Below are positions 57,073 through 64,000 of a stretch of DNA of 64,000 nucleotides, piece after piece. The first letter of the stretch is position 1, and every line of letters starts with the position of its first letter. Origin of the DNA: Idiomarina loihiensis (GTDB taxonomy: Bacteria > Pseudomonadota > Gammaproteobacteria > Enterobacterales > Alteromonadaceae); NCBI RefSeq assembly GCF_024584785.1, contig NZ_CP074112.1, positions 62,001 to 126,000 on the forward strand, given 5' to 3'. Under the pieces are notes generated by a model that did no database searches, was not told where the DNA came from, and saw only the letters and a list, made by a program, of their open reading frames with translations. A program made the position numbers and the translations under genes.

Positions 57073-57408
57073 ATGGATTTCTTGATTCCTACTGCTTATG
57101 CACAAGATGGCGCAGCTCCACAAGGTGGCGGCATGGAACTTATCTTCATGTTGGTCATGTTTGGTTTAATCTTCTATTTCATGATCTACCGCCCACAAGC
57201 AAAACGCGTAAAACAGCATAAAGAACTAATTAGCAGCATCAGCAAAGGTGATGAAGTACTGATGAATGGTGGTTTTGTTGGCCGTATCAGTAAAATTTCT
57301 GACGACAAAGATTTTATGGTGATTAATGTTGCCGAAGGTATGGAAGTTACCGTACAGAAATCTGCTGTCACAGCTGTGTTGCCAAAAGGTACGATGAAAT
57401 CTCTGTAA
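57073..57408 (+). CDS. yajC: Sec translocon accessory protein YajC
   Basis: A 111-residue single-span inner-membrane protein of the SecDF-YajC complex, which assists protein export and membrane insertion. The membrane segment MELIFMLVMFGLIFYFMIY is followed by RPQAKRVKQHK and the cytosolic SISKGDEVLMNGGFVGRI motif. The start at 57073 follows AAAGAGG; the frame extends upstream without similarity. secD begins 20 bp after it. Confidence 0.96.
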   Translation: MDFLIPTAYAQDGAAPQGGGMELIFMLVMFGLIFYFMIYRPQAKRVKQHKELISSISKGDEVLMNGGFVGRISKISDDKDFMVINVAEGMEVTVQKSAVTAVLPKGTMKSL

Positions 57409-57428
57409 GCAGAGATTAAGGATACAAC

Positions 57429-59276
57429 GTGTTAAATAAGTTTCCGCTCTGGAAAAACCTGCTGGTTGTTGTCATTTTGGCGATAGCCGCAGTGTACGCA
57501 TTGCCAAACTTGTATGGTGAAGATTATGCCGTACAAATTTCAGCAAGCCGTAATGCCACGGTTGATATGAGCACGCTAAAAGAAGTCGAAGAGACGCTAG
57601 CCGAACAAGCTATTAGCCCCAAAGGGGTGGTGCTTGAAGATAGCCAGATTTTAGTACGCTTAAATTCAGACCAAGAACAGTTACAAGCTCGTGATGCTCT
57701 ACTTAGAGCGTTAGGCACGGATTATATTGTTGCCTTGAACCTAGCGCCTGCGACTCCTGATTGGCTAGAAAGCCTAGGAGCTTCGCCAATGAAGTTAGGT
57801 TTGGATTTGCGTGGTGGGGTGCACTTCTTGATGGAAGTAGACATGCAAGAGGCCATGCGCAAAATTCAAGATCAACAACGTGATACCGTGCGGAGCGAGC
57901 TGCGCGAAGAGCGGATTCGTTATAGCAGTGTAGTGCGTGATGGTAATGATGTCGTCGTTACCTTACGTACTGCCGATGATTATGCGGCAGCGGAACGCTT
58001 TATCAACAATCGTTACCCTGGCTATACGGTACTTGATAACGAAGCGACGCAAGAGCTGCGCTTACGGATGACCGAAGCGAAATTGAAAGAAACGCAAGAT
58101 TACGCGATTTCACAAAACGTAACGATTTTACGTAACCGGGTTAATGAACTTGGGGTAGCTGAACCGCTGGTACAACGTCAAGGCGCTGAACGGATTGTGG
58201 TGCAATTGCCCGGGGTACAAGACACTGCTCGTGCCAAAGAAATCTTGGGTGCTACGGCCACTCTAGAGTTCCGGTTTGTTGACGATGAAAACAGCATCCG
58301 TGATGCTGAAATGGGTCGTGTACCTTTTGGTAGCGAGCTATTCAGTAACCGCAACGGTGGTAACGCCTTATTAAAACAAGACGTTATCCTTACCGGTGAT
58401 CATATTATTAATGCCACCTCAGGCTTTGATGAGAACCAGCGTCCGCAAGTGAGCATTTCGCTTGATGGCCCGGGGGGTGACAAGATGTCATTAGCCACCC
58501 GCGATAACATTGGTAAACCAATGGCCACGCTGTTTATTGAGTTTAAAGCTACGGGCGAACGCGATGAAAACGGCCGTGCTAAGCTTGAGCGGTATGAAGA
58601 AGTTATCAACATTGCTACCATTCAAGCGCGTCTAGGTAGTAATTTCCGCATTACCGGTATTAGTTCGCAACAAGAAGCGCAAAACCTAGCCTTGTTATTA
58701 CGCGCAGGGGCGTTGATTGCACCTATTCAAATCGTTGAAGAACGCACCTTGGGCCCAAGTTTGGGTAAAGAAAACATTGCCTTAGGTACTCAAGCTATCG
58801 TTTGGGGCTTCCTCTTGGTGGTGTTGTTTATGGTGATCTACTACAAGAAATTCGGCATGGTCGCAAACTTAGCCCTGACCGCAAACTTGGTGCTGATCAT
58901 TGGGGTTATGTCGATGATCCCAGGCGCTACCTTAACCTTGCCAGGTATGGCCGGTATTGTCTTGACAGTAGGTATGGCGGTAGATGCTAACGTGCTGATC
59001 TTCGAGCGAATTCGAGAAGAAATCAAAGACAAACGAAGTCCGCAGCAAGCGATCCATCATGGTTACGATAGTGCGTTCTCGACTATTCTAGACGCTAACA
59101 TTACCACCTTGATTGTCGCGATTATTTTATTCGCGGTAGGTACAGGGCCAGTTAAAGGCTTTGCGATTACGCTAGCTATCGGGATTATTACCTCGATGTT
59201 TACTGCGATTGTAGGAACCCGTGCTGTGATTAATGCAGTCTGGGGTGGCAAACGAATTGATAAGTTGTCGGTGTAA
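57429..59276 (+). CDS. secD: Protein translocase subunit SecD
   Basis: A 615-residue inner-membrane subunit that uses the proton gradient to pull exported proteins into the periplasm. An N-terminal membrane helix is followed by the P1 periplasmic domain with [15 protein letters not shown], then five C-terminal membrane helices with [17 protein letters not shown]. The start codon is GTG, seven bases after AAGGA. It lies between yajC and secF. Confidence 0.97.
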   Translation: MLNKFPLWKNLLVVVILAIAAVYALPNLYGEDYAVQISASRNATVDMSTLKEVEETLAEQAISPKGVVLEDSQILVRLNSDQEQLQARDALLRALGTDYIVALNLAPATPDWLESLGASPMKLGLDLRGGVHFLMEVDMQEAMRKIQDQQRDTVRSELREERIRYSSVVRDGNDVVVTLRTADDYAAAERFINNRYPGYTVLDNEATQELRLRMTEAKLKETQDYAISQNVTILRNRVNELGVAEPLVQRQGAERIVVQLPGVQDTARAKEILGATATLEFRFVDDENSIRDAEMGRVPFGSELFSNRNGGNALLKQDVILTGDHIINATSGFDENQRPQVSISLDGPGGDKMSLATRDNIGKPMATLFIEFKATGERDENGRAKLERYEEVINIATIQARLGSNFRITGISSQQEAQNLALLLRAGALIAPIQIVEERTLGPSLGKENIALGTQAIVWGFLLVVLFMVIYYKKFGMVANLALTANLVLIIGVMSMIPGATLTLPGMAGIVLTVGMAVDANVLIFERIREEIKDKRSPQQAIHHGYDSAFSTILDANITTLIVAIILFAVGTGPVKGFAITLAIGIITSMFTAIVGTRAVINAVWGGKRIDKLSV

Positions 59277-59316
59277 ATTGTCGATGCAACAAGGTCGGCA
59301 ATAGGAGGCCACACGA

Positions 59317-60264
59317 ATGCATGAATTAATAAAAACTCATAAAACCATACCCTTTATGCGGTATCGTAAACTCAGCTGGTTATTTAGCGGATTGCTGCTG
59401 CTAGCGTCGATTTTTTCACTCAGCACCAACTCGCTGAACTGGGGATTGGATTTTACCGGTGGTACCGTAATCGAAGTAGGTTACGACCAGCCTGCTGATT
59501 TGTCTTCGATTCGACAAACACTAGATGCCAATGGTTTTGGCGGAGCTGTGGTCCAGAACTTTGGCACCCAGCAAGATGTGTTGATTCGGATTGAGCCGCA
59601 AGAAGGTGTAAAGGCTCAAGAATTAGGTAGCCAAATACTTAATTTATTGCAAGCCGAGAGCTCGGGTTCGGTAGATATGCGCCGAATTGAATTCGTGGGT
59701 CCAAACGTAGGTGATGAGCTTACCGAACAGGGCGGTTTAGCTATGTTAGCGGCCCTACTCTGTATTCTTGTCTATATTGCGTTGCGCTTTGAGTGGCGCT
59801 TAGCCTTGGGCGCTGTCGGGGCATTGGCTCACGATGTGATCCTAACCTTAGGATTATTTTCGGTACTTGGATTAGAATTTGATTTAACGGTATTGGCAGC
59901 ATTGCTAGCGGTTATCGGTTACTCCATTAACGACACCGTGGTGGTCTGTGACCGGATTAGGGAAAACTTTCGTAAATACCGTAATAGCACTTCAGAAGAA
60001 ACCATTGATGGTGCCTTAACGGATACCATGAGCCGTACTGTGGTGACCTCGTTAACGACCATTTTAGTGCTGTTAGCCTTGTTCTTTATGGGTGGACAAC
60101 TGATTCATGGCTTTGCTACAGCATTGCTGTTTGGGGTTGTTGTTGGTACTTATTCATCGATTTACATTGCCAGCTCGTTAGCATTAGCGTTGGGTGTAAG
60201 TCGTGAAGATTTGATGCCACCAGAAATCGAGAAAGAAGGTGAAGACCTCGAGCCAATGCCTTAG
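59317..60264 (+). CDS. secF: Protein translocase subunit SecF
   Basis: A 315-residue partner of SecD with six membrane helices. It carries SLNWGLDFTGGTVIEV in the periplasmic domain and GYSINDTVVVCDRIREN in the membrane part (proton-conducting aspartate region). A good ribosome site (AGGAGG) precedes the ATG. It completes yajC-secD-secF. Confidence 0.97.
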   Translation: MHELIKTHKTIPFMRYRKLSWLFSGLLLLASIFSLSTNSLNWGLDFTGGTVIEVGYDQPADLSSIRQTLDANGFGGAVVQNFGTQQDVLIRIEPQEGVKAQELGSQILNLLQAESSGSVDMRRIEFVGPNVGDELTEQGGLAMLAALLCILVYIALRFEWRLALGAVGALAHDVILTLGLFSVLGLEFDLTVLAALLAVIGYSINDTVVVCDRIRENFRKYRNSTSEETIDGALTDTMSRTVVTSLTTILVLLALFFMGGQLIHGFATALLFGVVVGTYSSIYIASSLALALGVSREDLMPPEIEKEGEDLEPMP

Positions 60265-60319
60265 AGCATTGGCTTTACCCTAGTTGCTGAACGGATAGCA
60301 GAAAGCTAAGGAGCTACTT

Positions 60320-61102
60320 ATGCTGGTTGTATTATCGCCCGCTAAAAACCTAGATTATGACAGCGTCTTACCAACGACTGAGCACAGTCAGCCACGCATG
60401 CTTGAACGTGCGCAAGAGTTGGTGGATCGTTGCCAAGCACTGTCACCGCAGCAACTGAGTGAGTTAATGAAAATTAGCGATAAATTAGCTGGCTTGAATG
60501 CTGCGCGTTTTGCCGAGTGGCACACGCCGTTTAACAGCAGTAATGCACGGCCAGCAATTTATGCGTTTGACGGCGATGTATACACCGGTTTAGCTGCAGA
60601 AAAACTTGATGCTGAGGCAATTGCATACGCTCAGGAACATTTACGTATCTTGTCTGGTCTATATGGAGTATTGCGGCCGTTAGATTTAATGCAACCCTAT
60701 CGTTTAGAGATGGGGACCAAGTTAGACACGGCCCGGGGTAAAAGCCTTTATGAGTTTTGGGGGGATGAAATTACCGACCAACTCAACGAAGATTTAGCGG
60801 CGGCAGGCGATGACGTCTTAATCAACTTAGCTTCGCAAGAATACTTTGGTAGTGTTCAACCTAAGCGCTTGCACGCTCAGGTGATTACCCCAGTATTTAA
60901 AGATGAGAAAAACGGCACCTATAAAGTGATTAGTTTTTGGGCGAAGAAAGCACGCGGTATGATGGCGCGATATATTGTGAGTAAGCGTCCGCAATCAGTT
61001 GCTGAGCTAAAGCAGTTCAATGAGGCGGGTTACCGTTTTAATGCCGATCAATCTAGCGCTACCGAATTGGTATTTTGCCGCGCCGAGCGTGATCAACTAT
61101 AA
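60320..61102 (+). CDS. yaaA: Peroxide stress protein YaaA
   Basis: A 260-residue DUF328/UPF0246 protein. E. coli YaaA lowers free iron and so limits damage during hydrogen peroxide stress, and the family binds DNA. Conserved parts are [12 protein letters not shown] at the N-terminus, [19 protein letters not shown] in the middle, and [14 protein letters not shown] near the end. It has its own ribosome site (AAGGAG) and no clear operon partner. Confidence 0.94.
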   Translation: MLVVLSPAKNLDYDSVLPTTEHSQPRMLERAQELVDRCQALSPQQLSELMKISDKLAGLNAARFAEWHTPFNSSNARPAIYAFDGDVYTGLAAEKLDAEAIAYAQEHLRILSGLYGVLRPLDLMQPYRLEMGTKLDTARGKSLYEFWGDEITDQLNEDLAAAGDDVLINLASQEYFGSVQPKRLHAQVITPVFKDEKNGTYKVISFWAKKARGMMARYIVSKRPQSVAELKQFNEAGYRFNADQSSATELVFCRAERDQL

Positions 61103-61135
61103 CCTGACCATGTTAAAGCCAAATAGGGAAAGTAA

Positions 61136-61987
61136 ATGACAGACACAAACCAACCACCTCAAGATCACAAAGGCAAAATTATTGTCGGTTTGATTATTGC
61201 GCTCGTGGTAGCGCTTGTAGTTGTCTTTTGGTTGGTTCGCGATGCTGATCAGCAGACCGTGGTTGCGCCACCGGTGCAACCCCAACCTGTGGTTACTGAG
61301 CCGGAAGTAATGACCCCAGTTGAGCCAGAAGTGGAGCCAGAACTCATTCCTGAGCCGAGTGATACGGTAGAATTAGAGCCCGAGCCAGAAACGCCGCCAG
61401 CACCACCTTTACCAGCCTTGGCCGACAGCACAGCTCCGGTAGTTGCTGAATTGTCAGAAGCGGGTATTGATGTAGCACCACTAAAATCACCACAACTGAT
61501 TCGTGATGCTGTGGTGTTTATTGATAACTTGCGTAATGGCGCAGTGATTCGTGATAAAGCAGTGATTGAAGGCCCGACAGCCCAGTTCAAAGTGCTAGAA
61601 CAGAATGGCAAATTGTATATCGACCCTCGTAGTTATGATCGTTACAACACTCTGGTAGATTGGTTTGTAAGTTTAGACGGTGTGGTACTGACGAATATGA
61701 TGCAGACCTATGAGCCACTGATTCAAGAGGCGTTGGATGAAATTGGTTACCCCGATCAATACCCACAACAAGTATTGTTAGATGCGATTGATACGTTGCT
61801 CGCAACTCCGTCGGTAGGCACTGTGATTGAATTGAATGATGACTCTGTGATGTACCGTTATGCGGACCCAACGCTTGAGGCCCTGCCTGATGCACAAAAA
61901 CAGATGCTGCGCATGGGGCCTGATAATATCCGTCGGGTTAAGCTCAAGTTAGAGAGCTTACGCACGGCGTTGTTAGCGAAGGATTAA
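61136..61987 (+). CDS. DUF3014 membrane-anchored protein
   Basis: A 283-residue protein with one N-terminal membrane helix (about residues 15-38), a proline/glutamate-rich linker (about 45-100) and a C-terminal DUF3014 domain (about 105-280, SPQLIRDAVVFIDNL, YDRYNTLVDWFVSLD, MLRMGPDNIRRVKLKL). The linker probably spans part of the periplasm. The family's function is unknown. It lies between yaaA and an acyltransferase gene with short gaps. Confidence 0.82.
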   Translation: MTDTNQPPQDHKGKIIVGLIIALVVALVVVFWLVRDADQQTVVAPPVQPQPVVTEPEVMTPVEPEVEPELIPEPSDTVELEPEPETPPAPPLPALADSTAPVVAELSEAGIDVAPLKSPQLIRDAVVFIDNLRNGAVIRDKAVIEGPTAQFKVLEQNGKLYIDPRSYDRYNTLVDWFVSLDGVVLTNMMQTYEPLIQEALDEIGYPDQYPQQVLLDAIDTLLATPSVGTVIELNDDSVMYRYADPTLEALPDAQKQMLRMGPDNIRRVKLKLESLRTALLAKD

Positions 61988-62002
61988 GGCAAAGGCCTTG
62001 GC

Positions 62003-62641
62003 ATGACCGACCTGACAGTGACTAAGCCAACTTCGGCTGATGAGCAACAAACGTCAATCCCTGCGTCAATACGTGGGGATTTTCCGTTGCGTGGTAATGG
62101 TTTTAGCCGTTGGGTAGGGCGTGTCGGTTTGCACCTATTGGGGGGATGGCAAGTGATTGGCGATTTACCCCAAGTGCGCAAAGGCATTTTTCCTGTCGCC
62201 CCACATACCTCTAACTGGGATTTTTTTATTGGGGTATTTGGGATGTTGGCGTTGGGTTTAAATTTAAGCTACCTCGGTAAACACACTATTTTTCGATTTC
62301 CTGTGAATGGCATGCTGCGCTGGTTAGGGGGCATCCCTGTCGATCGCCGAGCGGCGCACGGGGTGGTTGGCGAAATGGTCGAACAGTTTCAGCAACGCGA
62401 GCATCTGATATTAGCTTTATCCCCAGAGGGAACACGCACCAAAGTCACAGAATGGAAAAAAGGCTTTTTACATATGGCCAAAGCAGCGCGAGTACCGGTA
62501 ATCCCTGTGGCCCTAGACTTTTCTCGTAAAGTGATTGAGATCACTCCGGCCTATATGGTGACCGGAGATATCGACAGTGAACTTGCTAAGGTCAAAGCAA
62601 AACTTGCTCACGCCGTTGGCAAGAATCCTCAACATGCTTGA
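62003..62641 (+). CDS. Lysophospholipid (1-acylglycerol-3-phosphate)-type acyltransferase
   Basis: A 212-residue PlsC-like acyltransferase. The catalytic HxxxxD motif is PHTSNWDFF, and the glycerophosphate-binding motif is SPEGTRTK. GGIPVDRRAAHG and VPVIPVALDF follow the family pattern. Being short and without a clear membrane anchor, it resembles the small accessory acyltransferases rather than PlsC itself. The acyl acceptor is not certain. Confidence 0.87.
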   Translation: MTDLTVTKPTSADEQQTSIPASIRGDFPLRGNGFSRWVGRVGLHLLGGWQVIGDLPQVRKGIFPVAPHTSNWDFFIGVFGMLALGLNLSYLGKHTIFRFPVNGMLRWLGGIPVDRRAAHGVVGEMVEQFQQREHLILALSPEGTRTKVTEWKKGFLHMAKAARVPVIPVALDFSRKVIEITPAYMVTGDIDSELAKVKAKLAHAVGKNPQHA

Positions 62642-62653
62642 AACTAATTTTTG

Positions 62654-62662
62654 TGCTATTAT
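62654..62662 (+). promoter_or_regulatory. Possible extended -10 promoter of ribH
   Basis: TGCTATTAT combines TGn with a one-mismatch -10 element, 31 bp upstream of the ribH ATG. No matching -35 is seen at normal spacing. Confidence 0.4.
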
Positions 62663-62692
62663 CGCGCCAAAATTTGTAAAGGACAGCTCCCT

Positions 62693-63157
62693 ATGAAAAT
62701 CATTGAAGGTGGTATTGCCGCACCGGGTAAGAAATTCGGTATTGTGGTTTCTCGGTTTAACCATTTTGTTGTTGATAGCCTATTAGAAGGCGCATTAACC
62801 ACGTTGAAACACTACGGCCAAGTAAGCAGCGATGACATTACTGTCGTTCGCGTACCCGGTGCCTATGAAATTCCTTTAACAGTCAAAAAGTTAGCTAAAA
62901 GTGGCAACTTTGATGCAGTTATTGCGATTGGTGCTGTGATTCGCGGTGGTACGCCACACTTTGATTTTGTTGCCGGTGAGAGTAATAGCGGTTTAGGGCG
63001 AGTCGCGCTGGAGCATGAAATTCCGGTAGCTTTTGGCATTATTACCACAGATAGCATTGAGCAAGCGATTGAGCGTAGTGGCACCAAGGCTGGTAATAAA
63101 GGCTCTGAGGCTGCACTAAGCGCCCTTGAAATGGTCAATGTATTAGACCAGCTTTAA
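62693..63157 (+). CDS. ribH: 6,7-dimethyl-8-ribityllumazine synthase
   Basis: Penultimate enzyme of riboflavin synthesis, joining the pyrimidine and the four-carbon phosphate; forms large oligomers. The 154 residues show [42 protein letters not shown] (catalytic histidine) and [14 protein letters not shown]. The start at 62693 follows AAAGGA; the frame continues upstream without similarity. nusB and thiL follow, the common gammaproteobacterial order. Confidence 0.97.
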   Translation: MKIIEGGIAAPGKKFGIVVSRFNHFVVDSLLEGALTTLKHYGQVSSDDITVVRVPGAYEIPLTVKKLAKSGNFDAVIAIGAVIRGGTPHFDFVAGESNSGLGRVALEHEIPVAFGIITTDSIEQAIERSGTKAGNKGSEAALSALEMVNVLDQL

Positions 63158-63242
63158 GCTTTACTATAAGCCCACGCAGGCTATTTATTCCTATTTAAAG
63201 GTTCAGTTAACGTAACCAGTTAACCCACAGAGAGTTAAAGTA

Positions 63243-63662
63243 ATGAAACCAGCTGCACGCCGTAAAGCCAGAAAACTTGCCATCCAGGCAATTTACTCAT
63301 GGCAGTTATCACAAAATAGTATGAGTGATATTGAGGCGCAATTTTTAACGGATAACGACACCAGCAAGATAGATGTAGATTATTTTTTAGCATTGGTGCG
63401 CGGTGTTGCCGGTCAGTCCAACAGCTTAGATCAAGCCGTTGAGCCCTTCTTAGATCGTCCATTAAAAGACTTAGATCAGGTGGAACGTGCGGTTTTACGT
63501 TTAGCTGCGTACGAATTGCGTGAACGTTTGGATGTGCCCTACAAGGTAGCTATTAACGAAGCGATTGAATTAGCTAAGTCCTTCGGTGCTGATGATAGTC
63601 ATCGCTTTGTTAATGGTGTGCTTGATAAAGCCATTGATAGCCTGCGCCCCGCTCGCAAATAA
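63243..63662 (+). CDS. nusB: Transcription antitermination factor NusB
   Basis: A 139-residue helical RNA-binding protein that works with NusE/S10 on boxA in rRNA antitermination. It begins [17 protein letters not shown] and contains [18 protein letters not shown] and [29 protein letters not shown]. It follows ribH by 85 bp and precedes thiL by 8 bp. Confidence 0.97.
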   Translation: MKPAARRKARKLAIQAIYSWQLSQNSMSDIEAQFLTDNDTSKIDVDYFLALVRGVAGQSNSLDQAVEPFLDRPLKDLDQVERAVLRLAAYELRERLDVPYKVAINEAIELAKSFGADDSHRFVNGVLDKAIDSLRPARK

Positions 63663-63670
63663 GATATTTT

Positions 63671-64000
63671 ATGGCCTTTGCTGAGTTTGATCTGATCGAT
63701 ACCTATTTCAGTCAACGCATGGAGCAACGAGATGACGTTGAGCTAGGCATTGGTGACGATGGGGCGGTGGTAACTGTCGATGCCGGCAACCAATTGGTGG
63801 TAGTTACCGATACCATGGTGGCCGGTGTGCACTTTGACCAAGATACTCCTGCGCGCGCTATTGGTCATAAAGTGGTAGCGGTGAATCTTAGTGATTTAGC
63901 TGCTATGGGGGCTGAGCCTACTTGGATCAGCCTTGCTCTAACCTTACCGTCTATTGATCAAGATTGGTTACAAGGCTTTACCCATGGCTTGCGCGAAATT
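63671..64000 (+). CDS. thiL: Thiamine-monophosphate kinase, 5' part (cut by window end)
   Basis: The frame opens with ATG 8 bp after nusB and runs off the window after 110 codons. MAFAEFDLIDTYFSQR, LGIGDDGAVV, VTDTMVAGVHF and HKVVAVNLSDLAAMGAEPTW are the usual ThiL N-terminal and ATP/Mg-binding motifs. ThiL phosphorylates thiamine monophosphate to thiamine diphosphate, the cofactor of transketolase encoded elsewhere in the window. Confidence 0.95.
   Translation, partial: MAFAEFDLIDTYFSQRMEQRDDVELGIGDDGAVVTVDAGNQLVVVTDTMVAGVHFDQDTPARAIGHKVVAVNLSDLAAMGAEPTWISLALTLPSIDQDWLQGFTHGLREI

Overview
The window is chromosomal DNA from a marine-type gammaproteobacterium. The most likely group is Alteromonadales, near Idiomarina, Pseudidiomarina, Rheinheimera or Shewanella. 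The evidence is the rpsU-dnaG-rpoD block followed by a tRNA-Ile2(CAU) gene, the metK / tkt-epd-pgk-fba block, the paired TIGR03546/TIGR03545 genes, a DUF3192 lipoprotein, an RcsF homologue with its cysteine spacing kept, and a MetJ-type operator beside metK. The genus is inferred, since no rRNA gene is present.

Layout. 1-8.3 kb: end of a zinc alcohol dehydrogenase, metK, the tkt-epd-pgk-fba carbon block and a DUF481 outer-membrane protein. 8.3-11.4 kb: TerC-family protein (minus strand), then a PhoU-like protein with a PiT phosphate transporter. 11.5-20.7 kb: queA-tgt, MarC (minus), the macromolecular-synthesis genes rpsU-dnaG-(DUF3192 lipoprotein)-rpoD, an amidohydrolase and tRNA-Ile2. 20.7-24.2 kb: a degraded accessory island holding an IS66 transposase tail, a 5'-truncated Rhs gene with its own C-terminal tip and a two-helix candidate immunity gene, a second orphan tip with a metzincin zinc motif coupled to a lipoprotein gene, and about 1 kb of mostly unrecognised DNA. 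24.2-45.3 kb: transport and housekeeping genes (NSS symporter, Sel1 protein, SulP, OsmC-YcaO, elbB, a GGDEF-EAL protein, glnK-amt under a sigma54 promoter, rcsF, cysteine synthase, glpQ, GNAT plus RimK-like ligase, the TIGR03545/6 pair). 45.4-56.9 kb: a likely catabolic locus with a GntP permease, an acyl-CoA ligase and an exported MetX-like hydrolase in one operon, a divergent TonB-dependent receptor, and a CrbS/CrbR-like two-component system. 57-64 kb: yajC-secD-secF, yaaA, a DUF3014 protein, an acyltransferase, ribH, nusB and the start of thiL.

How the genes work together. Epd and Tkt link glycolysis (Pgk, Fba) to erythrose-4-phosphate and vitamin B6 supply. MetK supplies the S-adenosylmethionine used by QueA, which acts with Tgt in queuosine synthesis. 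GlnK and Amt form the nitrogen-status module. The CrbS/CrbR homologues probably sense or respond to acetate or other short acids; that they control the neighbouring permease/ligase operon is inference.

The most unusual content is the island after tRNA-Ile2. It keeps two successive toxin-tip/immunity cassettes, each followed by a related ~30-bp terminator-like sequence. The second tip has no start codon or Rhs shell but carries the complete metzincin zinc motif.
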